Source of the DNA: Geodermatophilus sp. DSM 45219
GTDB taxonomy: Bacteria > Actinomycetota > Actinomycetes > Mycobacteriales > Geodermatophilaceae
DNA length: 64,000 nt
Direction: 5' to 3'
Assembly (NCBI RefSeq): GCF_900104025.1
Contig: NZ_FNIQ01000002.1
Span: forward strand, 801,438-865,437
In this document: in pieces, positions 1-12,009 of the stretch
Layout: each line of letters begins with the position of its first letter
Position numbering within the stretch: position 1 is the stretch's first letter
Made by a program: the position numbers and the translations under genes
The notes under the pieces: model-generated
What the model was told of the DNA's origin: nothing
Seen by the model: the letters and a program-made list of their open reading frames with translations, nothing else
Databases searched by the model: none

Positions 1-883
1 CGTGGATCTCCTCCTGCACGATGAGCCGGGTGCCGGCCGAGCACACCTGGCCGGAGTGCAGGAAGACCGCCGTCAGGGCGTTGTCGACGGCGGTGTCCAG
101 GTCGACGTCGGCGAAGACGATGTTGGGGTTCTTGCCGCCCAGCTCGACGGTCACCTTCTTCACCGTCTCGGCCGCGGCGCGCAGGATCCACTGCCCCGTG
201 CTCAGGCCGCCGGTGAACGACACCATGTCCACGTCGGGGTGCTCGACCATCGCCGCACCCACCTCCCGGCCACCGAGGACGAGGTTGACCACGCCCGCCG
301 GGGCGCCCGCCTCCTCGAGCAGCTCGGTGAGCCGGATGGTGGTCAGCGGGGTGACCTCGCTCGGCTTGACGACGATCGTGTTGCCGGCCGCGAGCGCCGG
401 TGCGACCTTCCAGGACACCTGCAGGAGCGGGTAGTTCCACGGCGTGATGAGCGAGCAGACGCCCACGGGCTCGTAGACGACGCGGCTGACGACGTCGGGG
501 CGGCCGGCGTCGACCAGGCGGCCAGGGTCCTTGTCCGCCAGGTCCGCGTAGTAGCGGAAGACGGCGGCCACGTCGTCGACGTCCTGGCGGCTCTCGCCGA
601 CGGTCTTGCCGGTGTCCAGGGTCTCCAGCCGGGCGATGTCCTCCCGGTCCCGCAGCAGGAGGTCGGCGACGCGGCGCAGCAGGGCACCGCGCTCGGCCGC
701 CGGGGTGCCGGACCACTCCCCCGCGTCGAAGGCCGCGCGCGCGGCGCCGACGGCGGCGGTGACGTCGTCGGCGGTCGCCTCGTCGACCTTCGCGACGACG
801 CTCTGGTCGAAGGGGTTGACGACCTCGCGCTGGTCCGAGGAGGACCCCGCGCGCCAGGTGCCACCGATGAAGAGGTTGGCCAT
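1..883 (-). CDS. betB: Betaine-aldehyde dehydrogenase family protein (C-terminus cut by window edge)
   Basis: NAD(P)-dependent aldehyde dehydrogenase, most likely oxidising betaine aldehyde to glycine betaine. About 294 N-terminal residues are visible from ATG 883; the rest lies off the left edge. Seen: PWN at 148-150, Lys173 in VVKPSE, the nucleotide-binding SFTGGLSTG near 222-230, the general base Glu247 in ELGGKNP and the catalytic Cys281 in SGQVCSAGTR. Substrate is inferred from context, because the next 14 kb degrade betaine-derived methyl groups; another small aldehyde is possible. The frame stays open upstream of the ATG into a decayed pabB-like sequence, but homology to aldehyde dehydrogenases starts at MANLFIGG, so 883 is preferred. 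A 16-bp inverted repeat lies about 60 bp upstream. Confidence 0.9.
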   Translation of the reverse strand, partial: MANLFIGGTWRAGSSSDQREVVNPFDQSVVAKVDEATADDVTAAVGAARAAFDAGEWSGTPAAERGALLRRVADLLLRDREDIARLETLDTGKTVGESRQDVDDVAAVFRYYADLADKDPGRLVDAGRPDVVSRVVYEPVGVCSLITPWNYPLLQVSWKVAPALAAGNTIVVKPSEVTPLTTIRLTELLEEAGAPAGVVNLVLGGREVGAAMVEHPDVDMVSFTGGLSTGQWILRAAAETVKKVTVELGGKNPNIVFADVDLDTAVDNALTAVFLHSGQVCSAGTRLIVQEEIH

Positions 884-942
884 GACACTCCCCGTTCTGT
901 TGCGGTATCCGGCACTGTTGTCGTCGGCGAGACAGCTTGGTC

Positions 943-958
943 GGTGACTCAAGTCACC
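943..958. promoter_or_regulatory. Inverted repeat upstream of betB
   Basis: GGTGACT and AGTCACC arms (7 bp, perfect) separated by 2 bp, 60 bp upstream of the betB start. The size and place suit a dimeric regulator operator. It does not resemble the ATATATC-type sites near sdaA and glyA, so a different regulator would bind. Function is inferred only from symmetry and position. Confidence 0.4.
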
Positions 959-1049
959 GTCAAGATCCCGACCGGAGCGGGCTCGGCCCGCTCCCCCGTC
1001 CAGGCGCAGGGAGTACCCGCCCCCTCCCCCAGGCGACCCGGCCGACCGG

Positions 1050-1560
1050 CCGGGTCCGGCGTCCACCAGCCTGGCGCATCGCCGTCCGCGGAGTGGACCG
1101 GGGACGGCGAGCTCCTCCGCGGACACCCGGTCCGCCACGGTCAGCACGCGCTGTCCGAGCTGGCCCGGGCCCAGCAGCCGGGCGCGCTCGACCCCCGGCA
1201 GGTACCCGGGGTCCCGGGGCGGCGTCCACCACCGGCCGTCGTCCACGACCGCGGTCCGGATGGCGACGCCGAACCGCGCCCGCACGGGTGCGTCCGGCGG
1301 GCCGACGAGGCCGATGGCGCCGCAGTGGACGCCGCGGAGACCGTCCTCCAGGCCCCCGAGACGGCCGTGGAGCCGGCCTCGGGCGCCCCGGTGACCGAGC
1401 CGCACGGGACAGCGCGCGGACGAGGTCGACCAGCCCGGTGCCCGGCCGCAGCCGCGCGGTGACCTCCGAGGTCAGCGGCAGCACGGTCCCGGAGCGCTCC
1501 ACCGTGGCGAGGGGACGTCCTCGGCCCGCTGCATGGCGCTCGCCATCAGCCGGTGAGGTC
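1050..1560 (-). pseudogene. Decayed aminodeoxychorismate synthase (pabB-like) with a pabC-like tail
   Basis: Three consecutive minus-strand frames together spell the C-terminal part of a PabB-type chorismate-binding enzyme. Frame one (about 1502-1410) reads TSEVTARLRPGTGLVDLVRA. A shift near 1410 leads into PCGSVTGAPEA, the hallmark SVTGAP motif. A second shift near 1375 leads into LRGVHCGAIGLVGPP then FGVAIRTAVVDDGRWWTPP. The text then moves straight into a segment like the end of a class IV aminotransferase (PabC): PGYLPGVERARLLGPG and QRVLTVADR. The original was probably a fused pabB-pabC gene that suffered at least two frameshifts and an internal deletion. No intact start or upstream half is present. 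Identification is by recalled family motifs. Confidence 0.6.
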
Positions 1561-1694
1561 GCACCGGTGGGCGTCGCCGCCGCTGTCCGTTGCCGGATCC
1601 GCGCGACCCCTGACGGGCGTCCACGCCGGACCGCGGACCGCCGTGCCGGCGCGCAGGTCGTCGGAGCGGACCCACGCCTGCGGAGCCGGGTCGG

Positions 1695-2543
1695 TCAGCG
1701 GAAGACGACCGTGCTGGACCCGTTGAGCAGCACCCGGCGCTCGCAGTGCCAGCGGACCGCGCGCGAGAGGGCCAGTGCCTCGGCGTCCCGCCCGACCGTG
1801 GCCAGCGCCCGCGGGTCGTGGGTGTGGTCGATGCGGATGACCTCCTGCTCGACGATCGGCCCCTCGTCGAGGTCGGGGGTCACGTAGTGGGCCGTCGCGC
1901 CCACCAGCTTGACCCCGCGATCGAAGGCCTGGTGGTAGGGCTTGGCGCCCTTGAAGCCGGGGAGGAAGGAGTGGTGGATGTTGATCGCCCGTCCGTGCAG
2001 CGCGGCACATGCCTCGTCGGAGAGGACCTGCATGTAGCGGGCCAGCACCACCAGGTCGGCCCGGTGCTCGTCGACCAGCTCGAGCAGCCGGGCCTCCGCG
2101 TCACGCTTGGTCGCCGGGGTCACCGGGACGTGGACGAAGGGCAGGCCGGCGGCCTCGGCCATCGGGCGCAGGTCCTCGTGGTTGGACACCACGGCCACGA
2201 GCTCGCCGCCGAGGCTGCCGGCCCGCCACCGGAAGACGAGGTCGTTGAGGCAGTGGCCGAGCTTGGAGACCATCACCAGCACCCGCTGCGGCTTGCCCCC
2301 GGTGACCTCGTAGGTCATGCCGAACTCGTCGGCCACTGCCCGGAAGGCGTCCGACAGGCGGTGCGCGTCGGCGTCGTCCCGGCCGACGAACGCCGTCCGC
2401 AGGAACAGCTGGCCGCGCACCGCGTCGTCGAACTGCTGGTGCTCGACGATGTCGCAACCGTGTTCGAACAGGAACGAGCTCACCGCGCGGACGATGCCCG
2501 GGCGCTCCCGGCAGCTGAGCGTGAGGGTGAAGGGGTGGGACAC
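1695..2543 (-). CDS. purU: Formyltetrahydrofolate deformylase
   Basis: Hydrolyses 10-formyl-tetrahydrofolate to formate and tetrahydrofolate. The 282-residue protein has an N-terminal ACT-type domain (about 1-80) and a formyltransferase fold (about 85-282). Active-site Asn188, His190 (INIHHSFLPGFKG) and Asp226 (TPDLDEGP) are present. GTG 2543 is preferred because GAGGAGG stands 4-10 nt upstream and homology begins at SHPFTLTLSCRERPG. It follows the sdaA stop by 10 bp, so the two are cotranscribed. In a betaine demethylation cluster PurU would free the folate loaded by dimethylglycine and sarcosine oxidation, giving formate. Confidence 0.95.
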   Translation of the reverse strand: MSHPFTLTLSCRERPGIVRAVSSFLFEHGCDIVEHQQFDDAVRGQLFLRTAFVGRDDADAHRLSDAFRAVADEFGMTYEVTGGKPQRVLVMVSKLGHCLNDLVFRWRAGSLGGELVAVVSNHEDLRPMAEAAGLPFVHVPVTPATKRDAEARLLELVDEHRADLVVLARYMQVLSDEACAALHGRAINIHHSFLPGFKGAKPYHQAFDRGVKLVGATAHYVTPDLDEGPIVEQEVIRIDHTHDPRALATVGRDAEALALSRAVRWHCERRVLLNGSSTVVFR

Positions 2544-2553
2544 GGGTGCCTCC

Positions 2554-3927
2554 TCAGCACTCGACGACGTTGAGCGCGAGCCCGCCACGAGCGGTCTCCT
2601 TGTACTTGTCCTTCATGTCCGCACCGGTCTCCCGCATGGTCTTGATCGCCTTGTCGAGGGAGACGTGGTGCCGGCCGTCACCGCGCACGGCCATCCGGGC
2701 GGCGGTGACGGCCTTGACCGACCCGACGGCGTTGCGCTCGATGCACGGGATCTGCACCAGCCCCCCGACGGGGTCGCAGGTGAGGCCCAGGTTGTGCTCG
2801 ATGCCGATCTCGGCGGCGTTCTCCACCTGCTCCGGCGTCCCGCCGAGCACCTCGGCGAGACCGGCGGCGGCCATCGAGCAGGCCGACCCGACCTCCCCCT
2901 GGCAGCCGACCTCGGCACCGGAGATGGAGGCGTTCTCCTTGAACAGCAGGCCGATCGCCGCGGCGGTGAGCAGGAAGCGGACCACGCCGTCGTCGGAGCA
3001 GGAGTCCACGAAGTCGCGGTAGTAGTGCAGGACGGCGGGCACGATGCCGGCGGCGCCGTTGGTCGGGGCGGTGACCACCCGGCCGCCGGCGGCGTTCTCC
3101 TCGTTCACCGCGAGCGCGTAGAGGGTCACCCACTCCATGGCGCGCAGCGGGTCGGTGTCGTCCCGGGCGGCCTCCAGCTGCGCCCGCAGCGTCGCGGCCC
3201 GCCGGCGCACCTTCAGCCCACCGGGCAGCACCCCGGGCGTGCGGGTGCCGCGCTCGACGCACTCCTGCATGACCGACCAGATGTGCAGCAGGCCGGCGCG
3301 CACCTCCGCCTCGCTGCGCCAGGACAGCTCGTTGGCCAGCATCACGTCGCTGATCCGCAGCCCCGTCTCGCGGGTGCGGGCCAGCAGCTCCGCCCCGGTG
3401 CGGAACGGGAAGCGGACGGGTGTGGGGTCCTCGACGATGGCCGGGCGGCCGGCCTCGTCCTGGTCGAGCACGAAGCCGCCGCCGACCGAGTAGTACTCGC
3501 GGCGCTGCAACTCGGCGCCGTCGGCGTCCAGGGCCCGGAACACCATGCCGTTGCTGTGGAACTCCAGCCGCTTGCGCCGGTGCAGCACGACGTCGTCGTC
3601 CACCGAGAAGGCGATGGGGTGCTCGCCGGCCAGCCGGAGCTTGCCCCCGGTGCGCACGCCTTCCACGCGCGGTCGGGCGGCGACCGGGTCGACGGCGTCC
3701 GGCTGCTCCCCCTCCAGACCGAGGACGACGGCCCCGACGCTGCCGTGCCCGTGGCCGGTCGCGCCCAGCGACCCGAACAGCTCGCAGCGCACGCCCGCCG
3801 TCCGGGGCAGCAGACCCTGCTCGCGCAGCCCGGCGGCGAACGTCGCGGCCGCCCGCATCGGGCCGACGGTGTGCGAGCTCGAGGGCCCGATGCCGACCGT
3901 GAAGAGGTCGAAGACGCTGATCGTCAT
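2554..3927 (-). CDS. sdaA: L-serine ammonia-lyase (iron-sulfur type)
   Basis: Deaminates L-serine to pyruvate and ammonia. The 457-residue single-chain enzyme has the usual length for fused alpha-beta forms. It shows [18 protein letters not shown] at the N-terminus (substrate-binding loop), the cluster-binding cysteines in [17 protein letters not shown] and [17 protein letters not shown], and the typical C-terminal Cys tail (NVVEC). ATG 3927 begins the [12 protein letters not shown] consensus; the ribosome site is weak (GGCGGA). In this cluster it removes the serine that GlyA makes from sarcosine-derived glycine and drains it into pyruvate. The operator-like palindrome at 3991-4000 lies 64 bp upstream, between this gene and the divergent GntR regulator. 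Confidence 0.96.
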   Translation of the reverse strand: MTISVFDLFTVGIGPSSSHTVGPMRAAATFAAGLREQGLLPRTAGVRCELFGSLGATGHGHGSVGAVVLGLEGEQPDAVDPVAARPRVEGVRTGGKLRLAGEHPIAFSVDDDVVLHRRKRLEFHSNGMVFRALDADGAELQRREYYSVGGGFVLDQDEAGRPAIVEDPTPVRFPFRTGAELLARTRETGLRISDVMLANELSWRSEAEVRAGLLHIWSVMQECVERGTRTPGVLPGGLKVRRRAATLRAQLEAARDDTDPLRAMEWVTLYALAVNEENAAGGRVVTAPTNGAAGIVPAVLHYYRDFVDSCSDDGVVRFLLTAAAIGLLFKENASISGAEVGCQGEVGSACSMAAAGLAEVLGGTPEQVENAAEIGIEHNLGLTCDPVGGLVQIPCIERNAVGSVKAVTAARMAVRGDGRHHVSLDKAIKTMRETGADMKDKYKETARGGLALNVVEC

Positions 3928-3990
3928 GCGGAGTCCGCCGCCCGCCGTCGCACACCCAGTCGCGCCATGCCGGCCTCCCCGGTGTAAGCT

Positions 3991-4000
3991 TGATATATCA
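3991..4000. promoter_or_regulatory. GntR-type operator between sdaA and its regulator
   Basis: TGATATATCA, a perfect 10-bp palindrome, lies in the 138-bp divergent gap. Read on the minus strand with its flanks it is ACTGATATATCAAG, which matches 11 of 14 positions of the site upstream of glyA (14603-14616, ACTGATATACCAGT in the same orientation). AT-rich sites are rare in this DNA. FCD-subfamily GntR regulators bind short palindromes of this kind, so it probably controls both sdaA-purU and the regulator itself. Confidence 0.65.
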
Positions 4001-4065
4001 GTGAGGGGCTGACGATATGTCGCTCCCTCCGAGGGGGCAAGACCCCGCGTCGGACAGGACTTACG

Positions 4066-4740
4066 ATGCACGCCGTGACTGCTGCCCCGTCGGACCTCGA
4101 GATCGTCGGGACGTCGCTGGCCGACCGGGCCTACGTGGCGATCCGCGACCAGTTGATCATGCTGGAGATCCGTCCCGGTGAGCCGATCGACGACGACGAG
4201 CTGGCCCGGTCGCTTGGGGTCGGCCGCACGCCGGTCCGCGAGGCCCTCAAGCGCCTGGAGGGCGACCGGCTGGTCGTCACCTACCCCCGCCGCGGGACCT
4301 TCGCCACCGGCATGGACATCACCGACCTGGCGCACATCTCCGAGATCCGGGTCCAGCTCGAGCCCCTCGCCGCCCGCCGGGCCGCCGGGCACGCGGCGCG
4401 GCACGTGCGCGACGAGCTGGACCAGCTGGCCGTCCGGATCGAGGAGCTGGACGTGAGCCGGGCCGAGCGCGACGAGCTGATGCGCTGGGACCTCGCCGTC
4501 CACCGATCGATCTACCGGGCGGCCGGGAACCCGCACCTGGAGGACGTGCTGGTCCGCTACGACAACCTGGCGACCCGGATCTTCTGCCTGTTCCTCGATC
4601 GGCTGCCCACGGTCGACCAGCACGTCGGGGAGCACGTCGGGCTGCTCCGGGCGATCGCCGCCGGGGACGCCGACCGCGCGGAGGACCTCGCCCGCGGTCA
4701 CGTCGTCGGCTTCGAGCGGACCATCCGCGCGGTCCTGTAG
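4066..4740 (+). CDS. GntR-family regulator, FCD subfamily
   Basis: DNA-binding regulator of 224 residues. Winged helix at about 18-82 ([20 protein letters not shown] is the helix-turn-helix). The FCD effector domain runs from about 90 to 215 with the expected metal ligands Asp142 and His146 ([15 protein letters not shown]), His190 (DQHVGEH) and His212. The FCD class usually senses small carboxylates; betaine, dimethylglycine, sarcosine or a downstream acid would fit the neighbourhood. Divergent from sdaA, with a palindromic site between them and a matching one before glyA. It is the likely local controller of the betaine one-carbon genes. Confidence 0.9.
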   Translation: MHAVTAAPSDLEIVGTSLADRAYVAIRDQLIMLEIRPGEPIDDDELARSLGVGRTPVREALKRLEGDRLVVTYPRRGTFATGMDITDLAHISEIRVQLEPLAARRAAGHAARHVRDELDQLAVRIEELDVSRAERDELMRWDLAVHRSIYRAAGNPHLEDVLVRYDNLATRIFCLFLDRLPTVDQHVGEHVGLLRAIAAGDADRAEDLARGHVVGFERTIRAVL

Positions 4741-4749
4741 CCGAGCGGA

Positions 4750-4802
4750 GGTCCCCGTCCCTCCTCCCCTCGCAGGCTCGGGGTGAGCCTCCGGACGGGG
4801 CC
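4750..4802. terminator. Hairpin between convergent gntR and folP
   Basis: GGTCCCCGTCC (4750-4760) pairs with GGACGGGGCC (4793-4802) with one bulged or mismatched base. It lies between two genes that converge, as a bidirectional terminator would. The loop contains CTCGCAGGCTCG, which also occurs in the loops of the hairpins at 5731-5784 and 48561-48611, so this may be a degenerate member of a dispersed palindromic repeat. Confidence 0.55.
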
Positions 4803-4819
4803 GGCGGAGTGCTGGCGCG

Positions 4820-5683
4820 TCAGCCGGCCGCCACCGCGAGGGCCACGGCGAGCGCGTCCCGCGTGGCGGCGACGTCGTGGACCCGCACCAGCGAAGCACC
4901 CCGCTGCACGGCGAGGACGGCGGCGGTTACCGACCCGGCCAGCCGCTCCCCCACCTCCCGGCCGGTCAGCTCGCCCAGCATCGACTTCCGCGACAGCCCC
5001 ACCATGACCGGCGCCCCGAGGCTGCCGAACCGCGGCAGCGCGGCGAGCAGGGCGAGGTTGTGGGCGAGGGTCTTGCCGAAGCCGAAACCGGGGTCGACCA
5101 CCAGGTGCGCGGGCCGGATGCCCGCCGCGACGCAGGCCGCCAGCCGCGCGGCGAGGAAGGCGTGCACCTCGGCCACCACGTCGCCGTAGCGCGGGTCCCG
5201 CTGCATGTCCGACGGGGAGCGCTGCATGTGCATGAGCGCGACCGGGATGCCGAGCTCGGCGACCGCCCGCAGCGCGCCGGGCTCGCGCAGCGCCCGGACG
5301 TCGTTGACCATGCCCGCGCCCGCCGCGACCGCGGCCCGCACGACCTCCGGCCGCGAGGTGTCCACCGACACCGGCACCGCCACCCGGGCGGCCAGGGCCT
5401 CGACCACCGGCACCACCCGCTCCAGCTCCTGCTCGGCCGTCGGCCGTCGGGAGCCGGGGCGGGTGGACTCCCCGCCCACGTCGAGGACGTCGGCACCCTC
5501 GTCGGCCAGCCGGCAGCCGCGCTCCACGGCCGCCTCGGGACGCAGGAAGCGCCCGCCGTCGGAGAACGAGTCCGGCGTGACGTTGAGGACCCCGCACACC
5601 AGCGGCCGTCCCGACCGGAGCAGCCCGGCGACCGGGTGCACCGCCGGTGACGGAGCCGGGACCGGCAGCTGATCGGTGCGCAC
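4820..5683 (-). CDS. folP: Dihydropteroate synthase
   Basis: Joins p-aminobenzoate and hydroxymethyl-dihydropterin diphosphate in folate synthesis. The 287-residue TIM barrel shows the two signatures [14 protein letters not shown] (pterin/diphosphate loop) and [11 protein letters not shown], plus [24 protein letters not shown] and [12 protein letters not shown] 5683 has GAGGA upstream. The gene stands alone here, away from the usual folE/folB/folK/ftsH cluster, and next to folate-loading demethylases. It may therefore be a second copy that raises tetrahydrofolate supply during betaine use. A strong hairpin separates it from the dimethylglycine oxidase gene upstream, so it probably has its own promoter or depends on read-through. 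Confidence 0.93.
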   Translation of the reverse strand: MRTDQLPVPAPSPAVHPVAGLLRSGRPLVCGVLNVTPDSFSDGGRFLRPEAAVERGCRLADEGADVLDVGGESTRPGSRRPTAEQELERVVPVVEALAARVAVPVSVDTSRPEVVRAAVAAGAGMVNDVRALREPGALRAVAELGIPVALMHMQRSPSDMQRDPRYGDVVAEVHAFLAARLAACVAAGIRPAHLVVDPGFGFGKTLAHNLALLAALPRFGSLGAPVMVGLSRKSMLGELTGREVGERLAGSVTAAVLAVQRGASLVRVHDVAATRDALAVALAVAAG

Positions 5684-5730
5684 GGGCGGTCCTCGGGAGT
5701 CGGCGGGGCAACGGGCGACGGGCGTGGGCG

Positions 5731-5784
5731 CCCTCCTGCACGGTCCCGCCGCGAGCCTGCGCGTGGCGGGACCGTGCAGGAGGG
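5731..5784. terminator. Perfect 20-bp-stem hairpin (dispersed palindromic element)
   Basis: Arms 5731-5750 and 5765-5784 (left arm begins CCCTCCTGCACGG) are perfectly complementary over 20 bp around a 14-nt loop. There is no clear U-run, only TCCTTCC after it. It lies 9 bp beyond the dimethylglycine oxidase stop and 47 bp before folP. Its minus strand shares CGCAGGCTCGCGGCGGGACC exactly with the element after catB, so it is part of a repeated family as well as a likely terminator. Confidence 0.8.
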
Positions 5785-5792
5785 TCCTTCCG

Positions 5793-8849
<3,057 letters not shown>

Positions 8850-8857
<8 letters not shown>

Positions 8858-11714
8858 CGCGGCGGGCTCCTTCCGGGTCGACCAGCACCGAGCCGGTCAC
8901 CTCGACGGGGACGAGGGTGCCGTCGACGGGCACGTGGACGGTCTCGCCGATCCGCGACCGGCCGCCCTTGACCAGGGCGAGCGCGAACGGCCGCCCGAGC
9001 TCGGCGCTGCGGTAGCTGGAGGTGACGTGGCCCAGCATCGGCACCGGGGGCGGTGGCAGCTGGCCGCCGTCGGCGAGCTCCACGATCTGCGAGCCCTCGG
9101 GCAGCACGGTGTCCCGGTCGACCGGCAGCAGGCCGACCAGCTGCTTGCGCAGCGGGTCGGAGTTGGCCGGGCGGGCGAAGGACCGCTTGCCGATGAAGTC
9201 GGGCTTCTTCTTCGACACCGCCCAGGCCATGCCGAGGTCGTGCGGCGTGACGGTGCCGTCGGTGTCCTGCCCGATGATCGGGTAGCCCTTCTCGGCGCGG
9301 AGCACGTGCATGGTCTCGGTGCCGTAGGGCGTGATGCCGTGCGGGCGGCCGGCCTCGATGAGCCGCTCCCACACCGCGCGGGCGTACCAGGAGTTGACGT
9401 AGACCTCGTAGGCCAGCTCGCCGGAGAAGCTGATCCGGGCCAGCCGCACCGGCACCCCGCCGAGCGCGGTGTCCCGCCAGGTCATGAACGGGAACGCCTC
9501 GTTCGAGACGTCGACGTCGGGGAAGACGGCGCCGACCACGTCGCGGGAGCGGGGCCCGACCACGGGGAAGGTCGACCACTGCTCGGTCACCGAGGCCAGC
9601 CGCACCCGCAGCTGCGGCCACTCGGTCTGCAGCCACTCCTCCATCCAGTCGAGGACCTTGGCCGCGCCGCCGGTGGTGGTGAGCACCAGGAAGCGGTCCT
9701 CGGCCAGCCGCAGCACGGTGCCGTCGTCGATCACCATGCCGTCGACGCCGCACATGACGCCGTACCGGACCGAGCCGACCTTGAGGCTGCTGATCATGTT
9801 CGTGTACAGCCGGTCGAGGAACTCGGCGGCGTCCGGGCCCTGGACGTCGATCTTGCCCAGCGTGGAGCCGTCGAGGATGCCCACACCCCCGCGGGTCGCC
9901 GCGCACTCCCGCAGGACGGCGGCGTCCATGTCCTCCCCCGGCCGCGGGTAGTAGCGCGGGCGCTTCCACTGGCCGACGTCCTCGAAGACCGCGCCCTCGG
10001 CAACGTGCCAGTCGTGCACCGCGGTGACCCGCTCGGGGTCGAACAGGCGGCCGCGGTCGCGGCCGGCCAGGGCCGCGAAGGCCACCGGCGTGTACGGCGG
10101 CCGGAAGGTCGTCGTACCCGTGGCCTGGACCGGGACGCCGAGCAGCTCGGCGGTGATGCCCGAGGCCAGGACGCCGGAGGTCTTGCCCTGGTCGTGCGCG
10201 GTCCCGATCGTCGTGTAGCGCTTGACGTGCTCCATCGAGCGGAGGCCGGCGCCGGTCGCCCGGGCGAGGTCGGCCACCGTGGCGTCCCGCTGCAGGTCGA
10301 CGAACGACGTGCTGCCGTCGCCGCCGTCCGGCACCCGCCACAGCGTCATCGGCGCCGACCCGGCCGGGGTGGCCTCGACGGCCGGCAGGGCCGACTGCTC
10401 CCCTGCCGCGAGGCCCAGCGCGGCCAGCGCCGCGTCCGCCACGCGCCGTCCGTCGGCCAGGCAGCCGGCCAGGTCGAGCACCCCGGCGGCGGAGCCGGCG
10501 ACCGCCACGCCGTCGAGCTCCTCGGCGGGCAGGAAGGCGCCGAGCGCCTCGTCGTAGCGGAGCCGCCCGCGGGCCTGGCTGAACAGGTGCACGGCGGGGT
10601 TCCAGCCGCCGCTGACCAGCAGCAGGTCGCAGCCGATCGCGCTGCTGGCGCCGACCTCGCCGGCCGCGAGGGGGGCGACGAGGGCGTGCGTGACCCGCTC
10701 GACGCCCTGCGTTCCGGTGACGACGGCACCGGACAGGACACGGATGCCGGCGCGCTCGCAGTCCTGTCGACGCTGCGGTGAGCCCTCCGGCCGGGCGTCG
10801 ACCACCGCCTGCACCCGCACGCCGGCACGGTGCAGGTCGAGCGCGGCGTCGTAGGCGCTGTCGTTGGTGGTGAAGAGGACGGCCTCGCGACCGGGCAGCA
10901 CGCCGTAGCGGTGCAGGAACGTGCGGGCACCCCCGGCCAGCATGATCCCGGGCCGGTCGTTGTCCGCGAAGACCACCGGGCGCTCGTGCGCGCCGGCGGC
11001 GACGACGACCCGGCGGGCGCGGATGCGCCAGACCCGCTGCCGGGAGACGTTGCGCGGGGCGGCGGTCCCGAGGTGGTCGGTGCGCCGCTCCAGCGCGAGC
11101 ACGAAGCCGTCGTCGTAGAGGCCGAACGCCGTCGTCCGCTGCAGGTGCAGGACGTCGGGGTGCGCGGCGAGCTCGGCGACCGCCGCCGCGACCCACTCCG
11201 GGGCGGGGGCGCCGTCGAGGACGTCGTCGGTGCCGAGCAGCGCGCCGCCGGCCTCGGCCTGCTCGTCGACCAGCGCCACGCGGGCGCCGGCCCGGGCGGC
11301 GGTCAGTGCGGCGACCAGCCCGGCGGGGCCGGCCCCGACGACGAGCACGTCGACGTGGTGGTGCACGGCGTCGTACCGGGCGGAGTCGGGGACCTCCGCC
11401 AGCCGGCCCTGGCCGGGCAGGCCGTGGGCGACCAGGCCGTCGTACAGCTCGACGGTGGTCGCCAGCAGCATCGGCTCGGGGAAGGGCTCCTCGATCTGCA
11501 CCAGGCTGCCCGGGTCCTCGGCCCAGGCCGCGGCCACGCCGCGGGGGCGGCCCAGCTTGACGCTGGTGGCGATCGAGTGGCGGCCGGCGGCGAGCAGCGC
11601 CGAGGCGAGCGTGTCGCCGGGGTGCCCGGTGTGGGTCTGCCCGTCGAAGGTGAACTCGAGCGTGGTGCTGCGGTCGATGCGGCCGCCCTCGGGCGTGCGG
11701 AACGGGGCGCTCAT
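8850..11714 (-). CDS. soxA: Sarcosine oxidase alpha subunit
   Basis: Large subunit (954 residues) that binds NAD and tetrahydrofolate and makes 5,10-methylene-THF from the methyl group of sarcosine. Domains in order: an N-terminal ferredoxin-like fold without cluster cysteines (LEFTFDGQTHTGHPGDTLASA), a Rossmann dinucleotide domain starting at DVLVVGAGPAGLVAALTAAR, and a C-terminal GcvT-like half (ILDGSTLGKIDVQGPDA, FSGELAYEVYVN, LRAEKGYPIIGQDTDGTVTP). ATG 11714 overlaps the soxD stop in an ATGA. Confidence 0.95.
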
Positions 11715-11989
11715 CGGGTGCCCGCCTGGGTGGTGTCGGGGCGCTGGACGCGCTCGAAGCGGTAGGTGGCGGTGTCGCGGACGGCGTTGAACCAGCGCCG
11801 GCAGCCGGCCGCGTGCGACCAGCGCTCCTCGAAGCGGCCCTTGGGGTTGTCGCGGAAGAAGACGTACTGCGCCCACTGGACGTCGTCCAGGGCGGCCGGG
11901 TCCTCGGGGTAGGGCACGCCGGCCTGGCCGCCGTAGTGGAACTCGACCTCCTCGCGGGGGCCGCACCACGGGCATTCGATGAGCTGCAC
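11711..11989 (-). CDS. soxD: Sarcosine oxidase delta subunit
   Basis: Zinc-binding small subunit (92 residues) of the tetrameric sarcosine oxidase. It has the family pattern IECPWCGPREEVEFHYGGQA with Cys-X2-Cys and His, and the later Cys in HAAGCRRWFNAVRDT. GTG 11989 is chosen because AGGAGA lies 5-10 nt upstream and homology starts at once. It sits 20 bp after soxB and overlaps soxA by 4 bp. Confidence 0.93.
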   Translation of the reverse strand: MQLIECPWCGPREEVEFHYGGQAGVPYPEDPAALDDVQWAQYVFFRDNPKGRFEERWSHAAGCRRWFNAVRDTATYRFERVQRPDTTQAGTR

Positions 11990-12009
11990 GGGGATCTCCT
12001 GCGGTGGGG

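Noticed and set aside
2..1462. Long plus-strand open frame opposite betB
   Set aside because: The minus strand carries an aldehyde dehydrogenase with all key residues. The plus frame is its shadow.
3928..4899. Upstream extension of the sdaA frame through the GntR gene
   Set aside because: It is antisense to a regulator with a complete winged helix and FCD domain. The serine dehydratase consensus starts at MTISVFDLF.
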